A stretch of DNA of 63,725 nucleotides from Bacteroidota bacterium (GCA_005798905.1 SYIK01000008.1:1-63725), one strand, 5' to 3'. Shown: positions 27,835-36,878, numbered from the stretch's first letter. Translations and numbers: made by a program. Notes: generated from the sequence alone by a model not told the origin.

Positions 27835-27899
27835 TTGACAATTTTTACTATTTATAACGGTATATTTGTTTGACCGACCTGCCTTTAATGTCGGGCTTT
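27835..27899 (+). promoter_or_regulatory. Predicted promoter and leader hairpin of the M23 peptidase gene
   Basis: TTG at 27835-27837 and an exact TATATTTG box at 27861-27868 are 23 bases apart. Just after it, CCGAC (27874-27878) and GTCGG (27890-27894) form a stem with an 11-base loop followed by GCTTTTTAA, a weak terminator-like shape about 70 bases before ATG 27969. This could be an attenuator in the leader or chance. Confidence 0.35.
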
Positions 27900-27968
27900 T
27901 TAAGGTTGTAAAGGTAGTGAGTATCAACGAAAATAGTCCGTTCAAAACTGGTAGGCAACAGAAGAGGT

Positions 27969-28940
27969 ATGCAAAAAATAAAATATTTTTATAATACACA
28001 TTCGCTTCGCTACGAAAAAGTAGAAACTCCTTTTCGCGTAAAGCTGATTCGCATATTTGGTTTTTTGGCTGCTTCGCTTGTTACCGCCGGTATTATTTCC
28101 TTTCTCATTTTTAGATTTGTAGATTCTCCCAATGAAAAAATATTACGCGCAGAAAATGAAAAACTAAAAGATACTTTTCAAGAACTCAACCAGCGGTTAA
28201 ACAAAATAGAACTTCAAATGACCGATTTGGAAAAAACAGATAATGAGGTTTATCGCTCCATTTTTGAAGCAAACCCAATTCCTGACAGTGAAAGATCTAA
28301 TGAAATAGAAAAGGAAAAGCAAATTGCAAGCATTGAAAATATGAATCAAAACGAATTAATTAATTCGCTTCACCATTCGTTAAATACACTGAGTGCAAGA
28401 ATTCATACACAAGAATCTTCTTTTTTGGAAATTGCATCTTTGATGAAAAATAAAGAACAATTATTAGCATCAACTCCAGCTATTCAACCCGTAAGCAATA
28501 AAAATTTAAAAAGAATTGCATCAGGTTTCGGATATCGAATTGACCCCATTTACAAAACAATAAAACTTCATCCCGGGCTTGATTTTACTGCACCATCCGG
28601 AACGCCAATTTATGCAACCGCCAATGGAAGTATTGAAATTGCTGGTAACAGAGGAGATGGTTATGGAAAACTTGTTGTCATTAATCACGGTTATGGATAT
28701 AAAACTTTGTACGGACACATGTATCGCATAAAAGCACGAGTTGGTCAACGCGTAAAAAGAGGAGAGGTAATTGGATATGTCGGAAGCTCGGGCAAAAGTA
28801 CCGGTCCGCATTGCCATTACGAAGTAATAAAATATGGAAGCAAATTAGACCCAATCTATTTTTTTTACAATGATCTTTCACCAGCACAGTTTGATCAATT
28901 GTTGAAAAAAGCAGCAGCTTCCAACCAAAGTCTCGATTGA
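27969..28940 (+). CDS. M23-family metallopeptidase (LytM/NlpD-like)
   Basis: Predicted envelope peptidoglycan endopeptidase, 323 residues. One N-terminal membrane helix (about 32-52, FGFLAASLVTAGIISFLIF) is followed by a coiled coil rich in Glu, Asn and Lys (about 58-165). The C-terminal LytM domain has HPGLDFTAP (zinc His and Asp) near residue 200 and GPHCHYEV with the catalytic HxH near 279. The zinc ligands are present, so the enzyme should be active, unlike EnvC or NlpD. It is transcribed away from alaS. Confidence 0.92.
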   Translation: MQKIKYFYNTHSLRYEKVETPFRVKLIRIFGFLAASLVTAGIISFLIFRFVDSPNEKILRAENEKLKDTFQELNQRLNKIELQMTDLEKTDNEVYRSIFEANPIPDSERSNEIEKEKQIASIENMNQNELINSLHHSLNTLSARIHTQESSFLEIASLMKNKEQLLASTPAIQPVSNKNLKRIASGFGYRIDPIYKTIKLHPGLDFTAPSGTPIYATANGSIEIAGNRGDGYGKLVVINHGYGYKTLYGHMYRIKARVGQRVKRGEVIGYVGSSGKSTGPHCHYEVIKYGSKLDPIYFFYNDLSPAQFDQLLKKAAASNQSLD

Positions 28941-28990
28941 TTTTAATTTTTTTTCCACAGTTCATTTAGCTCTTAAAATAAACCTAATTG

Positions 28991-29016
28991 CAGTTGTACC
29001 TTTACACTAACAACTG
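28991..29016. promoter_or_regulatory. Inverted repeat directly upstream of the MerR gene
   Basis: CAGTTG at 28991-28996 and CAACTG at 29011-29016 are a perfect 6-base inverted repeat with a 14-base spacer. The repeat ends four bases before ATG 29021 and surrounds TACCTTTA, one base off TAnnTTTG. A MerR-type autoregulatory operator is a reasonable guess. Confidence 0.35.
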
Positions 29017-29020
29017 TAAA

Positions 29021-29545
29021 ATGGCTAAATCGCTTCCTCAAATAAGTTTTGACTTTTCGGATGAAGAAAAAGAATTACCACCGCTTGAAGAACCCGTAAC
29101 AAAACCAGAAGAAATAATAAACTCTTCCGAAAACAAAAAACATTCCGAAGTAATATCAAAACGAGGAAGGCTATCATTAAAAGAAATTGAAAGAACGGCA
29201 GATTTTATTCAAATTCCTAAAGACGAAATTCTTTTTCAAAAACAATATTACTCCATTGGACAAGTTGCAATATGGTTTCATTGTAATCAATCATTAATTC
29301 GCTATTGGGAAACAGAGTTTGATATTTTAGAACCAAGAAAAAACAGAAAGGGCGATCGTTTTTTTCGTCCGGTTGATGTAAAAAATTTGGTGCTAATTCA
29401 CGATTTACTTCGTCGTCGCAAACTTACCATCGAAGGCGCGAAAGACTATTTAAAGAAAAGTAAAAAAGTAAGTGAAAAATTTGCAATGATACAATCTTTG
29501 GAAAAAGTAAAATCTTTTTTAAATGAATTGAAAGCAAGTTTATAA
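29021..29545 (+). CDS. MerR-family transcriptional regulator
   Basis: 174 residues. A polar N-terminal extension of about 75 residues precedes the winged-helix DNA-binding domain, which begins KQYYSIGQVAIWFHCNQSL and continues IRYWETEFDILEPRKNRKGDR and a FRPVDVKNLVLIHDLL wing/helix region. There is no effector domain after it beyond a short helix, so signal sensing is not evident. ATG 29021 is used; TTG 28988 upstream would run through the inverted repeat. The gene ends flush against the convergent propeller gene. Confidence 0.88.
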   Translation: MAKSLPQISFDFSDEEKELPPLEEPVTKPEEIINSSENKKHSEVISKRGRLSLKEIERTADFIQIPKDEILFQKQYYSIGQVAIWFHCNQSLIRYWETEFDILEPRKNRKGDRFFRPVDVKNLVLIHDLLRRRKLTIEGAKDYLKKSKKVSEKFAMIQSLEKVKSFLNELKASL

Positions 29546-30364
29546 CTAATTGAAATTTCCAATTATTCTATAAACTTCATTCTTCTTTAACACATAAATT
29601 TTTGATGATGCAATTTTTATTGAAATTGCATCTTGAAATATTTTCGGTAACAATTGTTCTGCAAAAGAAAATGTTTTAATAGAATAATTGAAAAGCGAAT
29701 CGTTTTTAGTTCCGCGCAACTCACCATTTTCAATAGCAAAATTTTTCCAATCTGTAATGGCAATTCTGTTTTTTAGTGCACCATAAATATCAAATATAAA
29801 AACACCGTGTTTTGGATCGTATAAATAAACAAGTTCGTTTTCTTCGGTTATTGAAATAAAGTTAAAATCATTCCCGAACAATTGTCGAAAATCAGCTGTT
29901 TCCAAAATTAAATTTCCTGCTTCGTTTATTTTTTTTAATTTGTTTTCTATTGCGTCGAACAGCCAAATATTATTGTCGTGCGACCGGCAAACCGCCTGCA
30001 CTTGAAAAATATTTTGCTTACGCAAATCAATGGTATTGCGCACAGACAGCTGATTATCCAAAATAAGCAGCGTGGAAAAATCATTATAAAAAACTAAAAT
30101 GTGCAACGGATTTGAAGCATCAATTTGCGAAATCATTCCAAATTTTCTGCCACTGTTAAATACGGCAACCGAGTCGTCATTTGCATTTATTTTTTTTAAT
30201 TGATTCGCAGCGTTAAGTAAATAAATATTTTCAAATTGATCAACTGCAAAAAAAACAAAATCGCCTTTTGCAATTATTTTTATTTGAAAATTAATTTCCG
30301 ACTGAGCCGAAATGTTCAGAAAACTTGTATTGCAAAAAATGATAATTAAAAAAAACTTTTTCAC
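29546..30364 (-). CDS. Secreted protein with propeller-like repeats, unknown function
   Basis: 272 residues from a GTG start that overlaps the lpxH stop by one base (TAGTG), indicating translational coupling. A signal peptide (KKFFLIIIFCNTSFLNISAQ) is followed by repeating beta-strand blocks such as FFAVDQFENIYLLNAANQLKK (split as FFAVDQF and NIYLL), NIWLFDAIENKLKKIN and LVYLYDPKHGVFIFDIYG. This suggests a beta-propeller. I do not recognise a named family. Coupling to lpxH may mean an envelope role, which is inference only. Confidence 0.72.
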   Translation of the reverse strand: MKKFFLIIIFCNTSFLNISAQSEINFQIKIIAKGDFVFFAVDQFENIYLLNAANQLKKINANDDSVAVFNSGRKFGMISQIDASNPLHILVFYNDFSTLLILDNQLSVRNTIDLRKQNIFQVQAVCRSHDNNIWLFDAIENKLKKINEAGNLILETADFRQLFGNDFNFISITEENELVYLYDPKHGVFIFDIYGALKNRIAITDWKNFAIENGELRGTKNDSLFNYSIKTFSFAEQLLPKIFQDAISIKIASSKIYVLKKNEVYRIIGNFN

Positions 30365-31143
30365 TACCCCTTAATTATTTTTTCGTGTTGATTTGTAAAC
30401 GATTTTAACTCCAAATTTACGCCATCGAATTCTGCATAAGTAAAATAACGAATCCAATCGCCAAGGTTGATGTACCTGCTTTCGGAATTATTTAATTTAA
30501 AATCAATGGGAAGGTGGCGATGGCCGAAAACAAAAAAATCAAATTTTTCTTTTTGCAATTTTTGGTTGCAATAAATCAGTAACCATTCTCCATCTGCGCC
30601 TTTAAAAACCTCCTCTGAAACTTCTGTATTTGCACGGCTTTGGCGACTTAAAAAATTCGCCAACCCGATTCCAAAATAAGGTGGAAAAATTCCAAAAAGC
30701 TGTTGGCAAAACGGATTGCGAAATATTTTTTTCAACCATTTATATCCGCTGTCGCCCGGTCCGAGTCCATCGCCATGGCCGATAAAAAAATTTTTACCAT
30801 TGCGTTCAAAGGTTTCCGGTTTGTAATAAACCGGAATGTTTAATTCTTTTTGAAAATAATCCTTCATCCACATATCGTGGTTGCCCACAAATACTCGAAT
30901 TGTTATTCCCGAGTCTGTTAACTCGGCAAGTTTGCCAAACAATCGAACAAATCCTTTTGGAACAACGTTTCGATACTCGAACCAAAAATCAAAAATATCG
31001 CCAACAATAAAAATTTCAGCCGCATCATTTTTAATGCTATCCAAAAAATTAATTATAATTTTTTCGCGAACAAGACTTTTCTCCGCATTGGGCGCACCCA
31101 AATGGAAATCGGAAAGGAAGTAAATTTTTTTGCCGAAAATCAT
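30364..31143 (-). CDS. lpxH: UDP-2,3-diacylglucosamine diphosphatase
   Basis: Lipid A pathway enzyme that removes UMP to yield lipid X at the inner-membrane surface. The 259-residue calcineurin-like phosphoesterase has all metal motifs: SDFHLG (residues 11-16), VGDIFDFWFEY, VGNHDMW, GHGDGLG and FGHRHLP. Length is close to E. coli LpxH (240). The gene precedes and overlaps the secreted propeller gene. No other lpx synthetic genes lie near it, apart from the LpxL-like gene at 3.1 kb. Confidence 0.92.
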   Translation of the reverse strand: MIFGKKIYFLSDFHLGAPNAEKSLVREKIIINFLDSIKNDAAEIFIVGDIFDFWFEYRNVVPKGFVRLFGKLAELTDSGITIRVFVGNHDMWMKDYFQKELNIPVYYKPETFERNGKNFFIGHGDGLGPGDSGYKWLKKIFRNPFCQQLFGIFPPYFGIGLANFLSRQSRANTEVSEEVFKGADGEWLLIYCNQKLQKEKFDFFVFGHRHLPIDFKLNNSESRYINLGDWIRYFTYAEFDGVNLELKSFTNQHEKIIKG

Positions 31144-31199
31144 TTTTGAAAATTAGTTGTTTCTATTCGTAGTAACTAAAATTAAAAAGAGAAAAATAT

Positions 31200-31835
31200 T
31201 TATTCATCAACCAAAAAACAATAAACTTCTTTTGGGCCATGCACACCTACAACTAACGTTTTTTCAATATCTGCTGTGCGGCTTGGTCCTGTAGCAAATG
31301 TTATAAGCGAAGGAAGTTTTTCGCCGTGTTTTTTTTTCATCAATTGCAATGCATCTTTAATATCATAAACCAATTGATTTGTAAATGCAACGCAAATATG
31401 AACTGGCGAATACACACTTGTATTTCTGCCAGATAATTTTGAAGAGCTCATTACAATGGAACCCGTTCTTGCTACAAGATATTCGCAACCCGTAATTCCA
31501 ACATCGCAATTTGCAAGATCATCAACAGTTAAATTTTCTTCCAATTCCATTCCAATCATTTGTAATATCACAGGTTCAACACAGTATGTTTTTTGCCAAC
31601 CTTGTTTTCTTATTAAACTGTTTAGCTGAAATGCCAACTCTTGTCTGTTAACACAAAAAACAAATCTTCCTAAAAGTTTGTTGAATTGTTCAGCAAATTC
31701 CACTTCCAGTTCTTGTTTGGATGGTTGAAAAACAAGCTGATTCGCTTCGCTTTTTGGAAAAGGAAGTGGCGTTTTATGTGTCAACGCCGTTCGTATTTTT
31801 TTGAGAATATTTTCTTTTGAAGGAGAAACTTTCAT
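31200..31835 (-). CDS. lutC: LUD-domain lactate utilization protein C
   Basis: 211 residues of the LutC/YkgG family. The LUD domain includes LVARTGSIVMSSS, SPVHICVAF and ITFATGPSRTADIEKTLVVGVHGP near the C-terminus. In Bacillus, LutABC oxidises L-lactate; here the LutB homologue is at 45.8-47.2 kb and LutA is not in the window. The gene lies 18 bases after ftsH, so it is probably in that transcript. Confidence 0.87.
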   Translation of the reverse strand: MKVSPSKENILKKIRTALTHKTPLPFPKSEANQLVFQPSKQELEVEFAEQFNKLLGRFVFCVNRQELAFQLNSLIRKQGWQKTYCVEPVILQMIGMELEENLTVDDLANCDVGITGCEYLVARTGSIVMSSSKLSGRNTSVYSPVHICVAFTNQLVYDIKDALQLMKKKHGEKLPSLITFATGPSRTADIEKTLVVGVHGPKEVYCFLVDE

Positions 31836-31853
31836 TCTCGATTTTTAAAAACT

Positions 31854-33932
31854 TTATACAAGTGATGGAATTAAACCTTGTTCATTTTCTGGATTATTAA
31901 TAATTGGTTGAGCCGCTGGTACCTCTTCCGTTGCAACTTCCAATAATTTTTTTTCTTCAAATGGTCTTTTTCCAATTAAGGTTTCTACATCACTTTGAAA
32001 TAACACTTCTTTTCGCAACAACTCTTCGGCAAGTAATACAACTTCCGCTTTTTTATCTTGCAATAATTGTTTCGTTCTTATAAAACCATCGTCTATTAAT
32101 TTACGAACTTCTTGGTCAATTATTTTCGATGTTTCTTCGGAATACGGTTTTGTAAATGTGTTTTCTTGTTGTGGATCATAAAAACTTATGTTACCAACTT
32201 TTTCGTTCATGCCATAAACAGTAACCATTGAATAGGCAATTTTCGTAATCTGTTGCAAATCGTTTTGCGCTCCTGTTGAAATTTTTCCAAAGAAAATTTC
32301 TTCTGCCGCACGGCCACCAAGTGTCATACAAATTTGATCATTCAACTGATCGGTATTATACAAAAATTGTTCTTTTGGTGTGTACTGCGCATAGCCCAAC
32401 GCCGCCGAACCTCGTGGAACGATTGTAACTTTTAATAACGGATGGGCGTGTTCCAAAAACCAACCGCAAATTGCATGTCCGGCTTCGTGATACGCAATTA
32501 TTTTTTTCTCTTCAGGAGAAATAATTTTGTTTTTCTTTTCCAGTCCACCAATCACTCTATCAACCGCATCTTGAAAGTCGCTCATTTCCACTGCAGCTTT
32601 TCCTTTTCTTGCAGCAATTAAAGCTGCTTCGTTACACACATTTGCAATATCTGCACCTGCAAAGCCGGGAGTTTGCTCCGCCAAACTGTGCACATTTACT
32701 TTTTCTGAAACTTTGATTGGTTTTAAATGAACATTGAAAATGGCTTCGCGACCAACTAAATCCGGTTTGTCAATCGTGATTTGTCTGTCGAAACGACCCG
32801 GACGAAGCAATGCACTATCCAACACATCGGGACGATTGGTTGCTGCCAAAACGATTATTCCGGAATTTGCACCAAAACCATCCATTTCTACCAACAATTG
32901 ATTCAAGGTATTTTCTCGTTCATCATTTGCCATCATCATATTTTTTCCTCTTGCACGACCGATGGCATCAATTTCATCAATAAAAATTATACACGGCGCT
33001 TTATCTCTTGCTTGTTTAAATAAATCGCGAACACGACTTGCACCAACGCCAACAAACATTTCCACAAAATCACTTCCACTCAAACTAAAAAATGGAACCT
33101 GTGCTTCGCCGGCCATCGCTTTTGCTAATAAAGTTTTTCCTGTTCCCGGCGATCCAACTAATAAAGCACCTTTTGGAATTTTTCCACCGAGCTCGGTATA
33201 TTTTGCGGGATTTTTTAAAAAATCTACAATCTCCATCACTTCCACTTTTGCTTCTTCCAATCCTGCCACATCAACAAAAGTGACATTAACTTTCGTTCCT
33301 TTTTCGAACAAAGTAGCTTTTGATTTTCCGATATTGAAAATTCCGCCAGGCCCGCCACTACTTCCTCCGGCACCACCACTCATTTTTCGCATTACCAACA
33401 TCCAAAGTGCTAAAAGAATTACAAATGGGAGTAGAAAACTTAAGATGCCAGTGAAGTAATCTTTTTCTTTTTTAGATTCGTACGGATCATCTTTTACAGA
33501 AGTAAAATTTTGTTGATTTTCTTTTATAAAAGTCAACATCTCTTCCCGAAAACGATCGTTTATTTCGAATTGAAAATGTGGCCCAACTTCATCCACTTTT
33601 CCACCAATTCCTTTGGAAAGTAGTTTTTCGTATTTAGGAATGCTTGTTTTTTTAAGTGACACATGAACAATTGCTTTATTCGTAATCTCGATGTATTTTT
33701 CTACATCATGTGCTAAAAGCATTTCTTTAAAATCACCAACTTTGATTGTCGTTGTTTTTACAGTCATTGGCCCGATGACACTAAAACCAATCATTATAAT
33801 TATGATGATTCCATAAATCCAATTGGAACTTATTTTTGGAACTTTTGGTCCAGCTTCTTTTTTCTCATTATCGAGATTATTTTCCGAACCTTTCATTTTT
33901 CTTTTCGTCTTATTTTTTTGTTCTTGTGACAT
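31854..33932 (-). CDS. ftsH: ATP-dependent zinc metalloprotease FtsH
   Basis: Membrane AAA+ protease that degrades misfolded membrane proteins and some regulators. From ATG 33932 the protein has 692 residues. Membrane helices are at about 38-55 and 161-182, with a periplasmic domain between. The AAA domain has Walker A GSPGTGKT (260-267), Walker B IIFIDE (315-320) and the SRH region [19 protein letters not shown]. The zinc site is HEAGH (482-486). Upstream in-frame ATG codons exist to 34007 but they overlap rsfS. A Lys-rich N-terminal extension of about 35 residues is present. Confidence 0.96.
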   Translation of the reverse strand: MSQEQKNKTKRKMKGSENNLDNEKKEAGPKVPKISSNWIYGIIIIIMIGFSVIGPMTVKTTTIKVGDFKEMLLAHDVEKYIEITNKAIVHVSLKKTSIPKYEKLLSKGIGGKVDEVGPHFQFEINDRFREEMLTFIKENQQNFTSVKDDPYESKKEKDYFTGILSFLLPFVILLALWMLVMRKMSGGAGGSSGGPGGIFNIGKSKATLFEKGTKVNVTFVDVAGLEEAKVEVMEIVDFLKNPAKYTELGGKIPKGALLVGSPGTGKTLLAKAMAGEAQVPFFSLSGSDFVEMFVGVGASRVRDLFKQARDKAPCIIFIDEIDAIGRARGKNMMMANDERENTLNQLLVEMDGFGANSGIIVLAATNRPDVLDSALLRPGRFDRQITIDKPDLVGREAIFNVHLKPIKVSEKVNVHSLAEQTPGFAGADIANVCNEAALIAARKGKAAVEMSDFQDAVDRVIGGLEKKNKIISPEEKKIIAYHEAGHAICGWFLEHAHPLLKVTIVPRGSAALGYAQYTPKEQFLYNTDQLNDQICMTLGGRAAEEIFFGKISTGAQNDLQQITKIAYSMVTVYGMNEKVGNISFYDPQQENTFTKPYSEETSKIIDQEVRKLIDDGFIRTKQLLQDKKAEVVLLAEELLRKEVLFQSDVETLIGKRPFEEKKLLEVATEEVPAAQPIINNPENEQGLIPSLV

Positions 33933-33970
33933 TCTTTTTCTACTATTAAATAGTTGTTTAAAAAATAAAT

Positions 33971-34375
33971 TTATCCGTTTAATTCTTCTTTTGCAGCATC
34001 GCTCCACATTTCTTCAATGCTGTAAAATTTTCTTGTTTCCGGTAGCATGATGTGAACCACCACATTTACATAGTCAATCAATACCCACGACAGTCCTTGT
34101 TGTCCTTCGAAATGCCTCGGAGCTTCTCCGCATTTTTTTAAAACTTCTGCTTTTACATTTTCCGAAATTGCTCTCACTTGTGGTGAACTGTTTGCTTCGC
34201 AAATAAGCATAAAATCTGTTGACGCTTCCTTTATTTTTCGCAAGTCAAGCGAAATTATATTTTCACCTTTTTTAGATTGAATTGCTTCTGTAATAATTTT
34301 TAGAATTTTTGTTGGCTTTGTTGCCAATGCAAGTTTTTTCTTTTTCGGCAAGGGTAAAAGAGATGTTTGTTCCAA
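33971..34375 (-). CDS. rsfS: Ribosome silencing factor RsfS
   Basis: Small factor that binds the large ribosomal subunit protein uL14 and blocks subunit joining under starvation. The 134-residue protein has the family core: [21 protein letters not shown], then [12 protein letters not shown], and near the end [17 protein letters not shown] followed by REFY-like [14 protein letters not shown] at 34375 is the only sensible start, as the first ATG is deep inside the core. It precedes ftsH by 38 bases. Confidence 0.9.
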   Translation of the reverse strand: MEQTSLLPLPKKKKLALATKPTKILKIITEAIQSKKGENIISLDLRKIKEASTDFMLICEANSSPQVRAISENVKAEVLKKCGEAPRHFEGQQGLSWVLIDYVNVVVHIMLPETRKFYSIEEMWSDAAKEELNG

Positions 34376-34487
34376 ATAATTTTTTTTAAAGTTAAAGTTT
34401 GCTGCGAACAGATTGTTATTTCAATTTTTTATTTTATTCCAATGCGTTCAACAGAAACTTAATTAATTTGCCAAAAATACTACTTAA

Positions 34488-35270
34488 TTGCCACAGCTTC
34501 CCGCTTCCTCTATTTTAGGGTTTCCCTTTGTTGAACTACAATCGATAGACAGTACCAACAAATATGCCATGAATTTAGTACATACAGGAATGGCAAGCCA
34601 CGGAATGGCAATTTTTGCTCATGCACAAACCGCAGGAAGAGGGCAAAGAAATAAAACTTGGAGTTCAGAAAGCGGGAAAAACATAGCGCTCAGCCTTATT
34701 GTTAATCCTTTTCCATTAAAAACTTTCGAAAATTTTAAAATCATTTGTTGTGTGTCGGTGGCGATTGCCAATTTTTTAAAAAAATATGCCGGCGATGAAA
34801 TAAAAATAAAATGGCCGAATGATATTTATTGGCGTGACAGGAAGGCAGGAGGTGTACTGATTGAAAATATAATAAAAACTGGCAAAGTAAGTAGCGGTAA
34901 TTGGCAATGGGCCGTAATTGGAATTGGAATAAATATCAACCAAACAAATTTTCCGGTTGAATTGCCCAACCCTGTTTCGCTGAAACAGATTACCGGAAAA
35001 GAATTTAACACGATTGAATTAGCAAAGGAATTGTGCGCAGAGTTGACTACTTTTTTCAACGACTTAATTTCAAAAAACAATAATTTTCTTTATGAACAAT
35101 ATTGCAATTTGCTTTATAAAAAAGATGAAAAAGTAAAATTTAAAAAAGGCAATCGCATTTTCGAAGCAAAAATTTTAGGCGTTTCCGAAACTGGTCAACT
35201 CATTACACAACATGCAATAGAAGAAAGGTTTGACTTTGGCGAAATAGAATGGCTTTTAGAAAAAGTGTAA
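34488..35270 (+). CDS. birA: Biotin-[acetyl-CoA-carboxylase] ligase, catalytic type without DNA-binding domain
   Basis: Attaches biotin to the carboxyl carrier protein. The 260-residue protein begins directly in the catalytic domain: SIDSTNKYAMNLV near residue 18, the biotin-loop AGRGQRNKTWSSESGKNIALS, IKWPNDIYW, KAGGVLIE and GIGININQ. No N-terminal helix-turn-helix is present, so it does not repress biotin genes. The start is TTG 34488, because ATG codons lie too far inside. It is divergent from rsfS. Confidence 0.93.
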   Translation: MPQLPASSILGFPFVELQSIDSTNKYAMNLVHTGMASHGMAIFAHAQTAGRGQRNKTWSSESGKNIALSLIVNPFPLKTFENFKIICCVSVAIANFLKKYAGDEIKIKWPNDIYWRDRKAGGVLIENIIKTGKVSSGNWQWAVIGIGININQTNFPVELPNPVSLKQITGKEFNTIELAKELCAELTTFFNDLISKNNNFLYEQYCNLLYKKDEKVKFKKGNRIFEAKILGVSETGQLITQHAIEERFDFGEIEWLLEKV

Positions 35271-35335
35271 AATTTTAACATAGTCGTTTTGAAATAACCA
35301 AAATCGAATTATAAATTCGTACTAAATCAACCGTT

Positions 35336-36049
35336 ATGAAAAAGCCATTATTTCTTCAATTGACATCATTGATTTTATTTTTCTTTTTTGTAATCAACTC
35401 AGGATTTGCACAGGATTGCGTAGTAGATAAAGAAAGCATCAAGGGAGTTTATACCGGAGAATGCAAAAAAGGAAAAGCACACGGAATAGGAAAATCGGTT
35501 GGCACCGATACTTACGAAGGGAGCTTCAAATCAGGGCTTCCGGAAGGAAAAGGAGTTTACACATGGAATTCGAAAAACAGTTTTACGGGCAATTTCTTAA
35601 AAGGATTGCGCGAAGGAAAAGGAGTATTGACTTATAAAATTCAAAATGCAGCCGATAGTATTGTAGAAGGGTTTTGGAAAAAAGATGTTTATTTGGGCAT
35701 ACGCGAAAATCCATGGGAAGTTCACAGCCGAAGTGGTTCAATAAGAAGTGTGGATGTAGAATACAGCCCAAGCAAAGTAAACCGGATTCGTGTAATAGTT
35801 ACCAATACTACTGGTAGTGTTGCTTCAATTGGGTATGTAATACCATCTTACACGGTAACCGATGCAGTTGTAACAAAAGGAAGTTATGAAAGTATGACTA
35901 CTTTGGAGACGCATGTTAAAGCAAAAGAAACCACTTTTTTGCAAGTAGTGTTTCCTTTTAGAGCAAAGCTATCATTAATGAGAGAAGAATTGGATATCGA
36001 ATTTTTTGAGTCAGGAACTTATACAGTGAACATTTATATTGTTCAATAA
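35336..36049 (+). CDS. Secreted MORN-repeat protein
   Basis: 237 residues with a signal peptide (LTSLILFFFFVINSGFA). MORN repeats follow: GVYTGECKKGKAHGIGK, TYEGSFKSGLPEGKGVYTW, SFTGNFLKGLREGKGVLTY and a partial VEGFW (about residues 38-120). The C-terminal half (about 125-237) is a predicted beta-rich region with no recognised name. MORN units often mediate protein or lipid contact. Its function here is unknown. Confidence 0.82.
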   Translation: MKKPLFLQLTSLILFFFFVINSGFAQDCVVDKESIKGVYTGECKKGKAHGIGKSVGTDTYEGSFKSGLPEGKGVYTWNSKNSFTGNFLKGLREGKGVLTYKIQNAADSIVEGFWKKDVYLGIRENPWEVHSRSGSIRSVDVEYSPSKVNRIRVIVTNTTGSVASIGYVIPSYTVTDAVVTKGSYESMTTLETHVKAKETTFLQVVFPFRAKLSLMREELDIEFFESGTYTVNIYIVQ

Positions 36050-36055
36050 AAATTC

Positions 36056-36085
36056 GTTTAAAGCCACCTTTGGACAACTTTAAAC
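36056..36085 (+). terminator. Inverted repeat after the MORN gene, possible terminator
   Basis: GTTTAAAG at 36056-36063 and CTTTAAAC at 36078-36085 form perfect 8-base arms; CCA and TGG inside extend the stem. It starts six bases after the MORN stop. There is no U-run after the stem, so it would be a weak terminator or an RNA-stability element. Confidence 0.45.
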
Positions 36086-36134
36086 TTCTACCAAAATAAT
36101 ACAAATGACCGAATAAAGTTGGCTAAAAAATAGA

Positions 36135-36434
36135 ATGAATGGTAAAATCAAATATGAATTTTCCTCAAAGATTTGGCAATATTCATCGCCCAATGGTTGG
36201 CATTTTGCTTCGCTTCCGACAGAAATAGCAAAAGAGATAAGAGAAAACTTGAAATGGCAGGAAGAAGGCTGGGGGCGACTGAAAGCAACAGCCAAAATTG
36301 GAAATAGTAAATGGAAAACTGCAATATGGTTTGACACAAAAATGAACACTTATTTATTACCGCTTAAAGCAGAAATTAGAAAAAAAGAAAATCTTGTGGC
36401 TGACAAAGTCATTAAGACAATAATTTGGATTTAA
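36135..36434 (+). CDS. DUF1905-domain protein
   Basis: 99 residues matching the DUF1905 pattern: EFSSKIWQYSSPNGWHFASLP near the start (Trp and the LP pair conserved), then AKEIRE, GRLKATAKIGNSKWKTAIWFD and TYLLPLKAEIRKKENL. Function of this family is unknown. It is probably cytosolic. The gene sits in a small accessory patch between the MORN gene and a 67-residue gene, with an attC-like hairpin 16 bases after its stop, which fits a gene-cassette origin (inference). Confidence 0.83.
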   Translation: MNGKIKYEFSSKIWQYSSPNGWHFASLPTEIAKEIRENLKWQEEGWGRLKATAKIGNSKWKTAIWFDTKMNTYLLPLKAEIRKKENLVADKVIKTIIWI

Positions 36435-36450
36435 AGAACAACGAACCGCT

Positions 36451-36500
36451 AACAATAGTTTTGCGATAGTAGTGCTCAGTACTTCGCAAACCGTTTTGTT
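36451..36500. repeat. Imperfect hairpin with attC-like layout
   Basis: Outer arms AACAA (36451-36455) and TTGTT (36496-36500) enclose stronger inner arms TTTGCGA (36460-36466) and TCGCAAA (36484-36490), with AGT/ACT pairing in the centre. The left flank reads CCGCTAACAA, resembling the outer core of integron attC sites; the right flank (TTTTGTTGTAAAC) is a poor match to GTTRRRY. No integrase gene is in the window, and no second copy was found. Confidence 0.35.
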
Positions 36501-36560
36501 GTAAACAAACTCAGTTCATTCTTTAACAAAACATTTTTTCGTTTCAAATGCAACTTTTCG

Positions 36561-36601
36561 GTTGATTTGTCTGTCATACAAATGTCAACAACCAAATCAA
36601 C
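36561..36601. promoter_or_regulatory. Inverted repeat upstream of the 67-residue gene
   Basis: GTTGATTTG at 36561-36569 and CAAATCAAC at 36593-36601 are perfect 9-base arms with a 23-base spacer, ending nine bases before ATG 36611. It could be an operator or a leader hairpin that affects translation of the small gene. Confidence 0.4.
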
Positions 36602-36610
36602 AAATTCATT

Positions 36611-36814
36611 ATGAAACTCATTCCTGTCAAACTATCTCTTTTATTATTTGTAACCATCGGACTTTTTATTGGATTTATAAAAGGCCAAGATGCTCGTAAT
36701 AAATGGCTCAATAAAAAGAAAAACATACAAGAAAACAAAAACCCGTTACAAGTAAAAAAAGCAAAGAAAGTAATCCTCGATGATTTTGAAATTGCTACTT
36801 TTCATCACAATTAA
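36611..36814 (+). CDS. Small membrane-anchored or secreted protein, unknown function
   Basis: 67 residues. An N-terminal hydrophobic segment (residues 5-25, LSLLLFVTIGLFIGFIKG flanked by Lys) is followed by a very basic tail with many Lys and Asn residues and a short acidic end (ILDDFEIATFHHN). This could be a signal peptide or an anchor. I do not recognise a family. It has an inverted repeat just upstream and lies alone between the DUF1905 gene and carB. Confidence 0.5.
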   Translation: MKLIPVKLSLLLFVTIGLFIGFIKGQDARNKWLNKKKNIQENKNPLQVKKAKKVILDDFEIATFHHN

Positions 36815-36845
36815 AATTCTTTTTCTTTTTACAATTTTGAATGAT

Positions 36846-36878
36846 TTGTTTTAAAGCACTTCATTTCCCTTAGTTTTG
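36846..36878 (+). promoter_or_regulatory. Predicted carB promoter
   Basis: TTG at 36846-36848 and TAGTTTTG at 36871-36878, an exact TAnnTTTG match, are 22 bases apart. The expected leader before ATG 36926 is about 40 bases. No pyrimidine-responsive structure was seen in it. Confidence 0.5.

Noticed and set aside
32962-33459. 165-residue plus-strand ORF with Pro-rich repeats
   Set aside because: Antisense shadow of the AAA domain and Gly-rich linker of ftsH.
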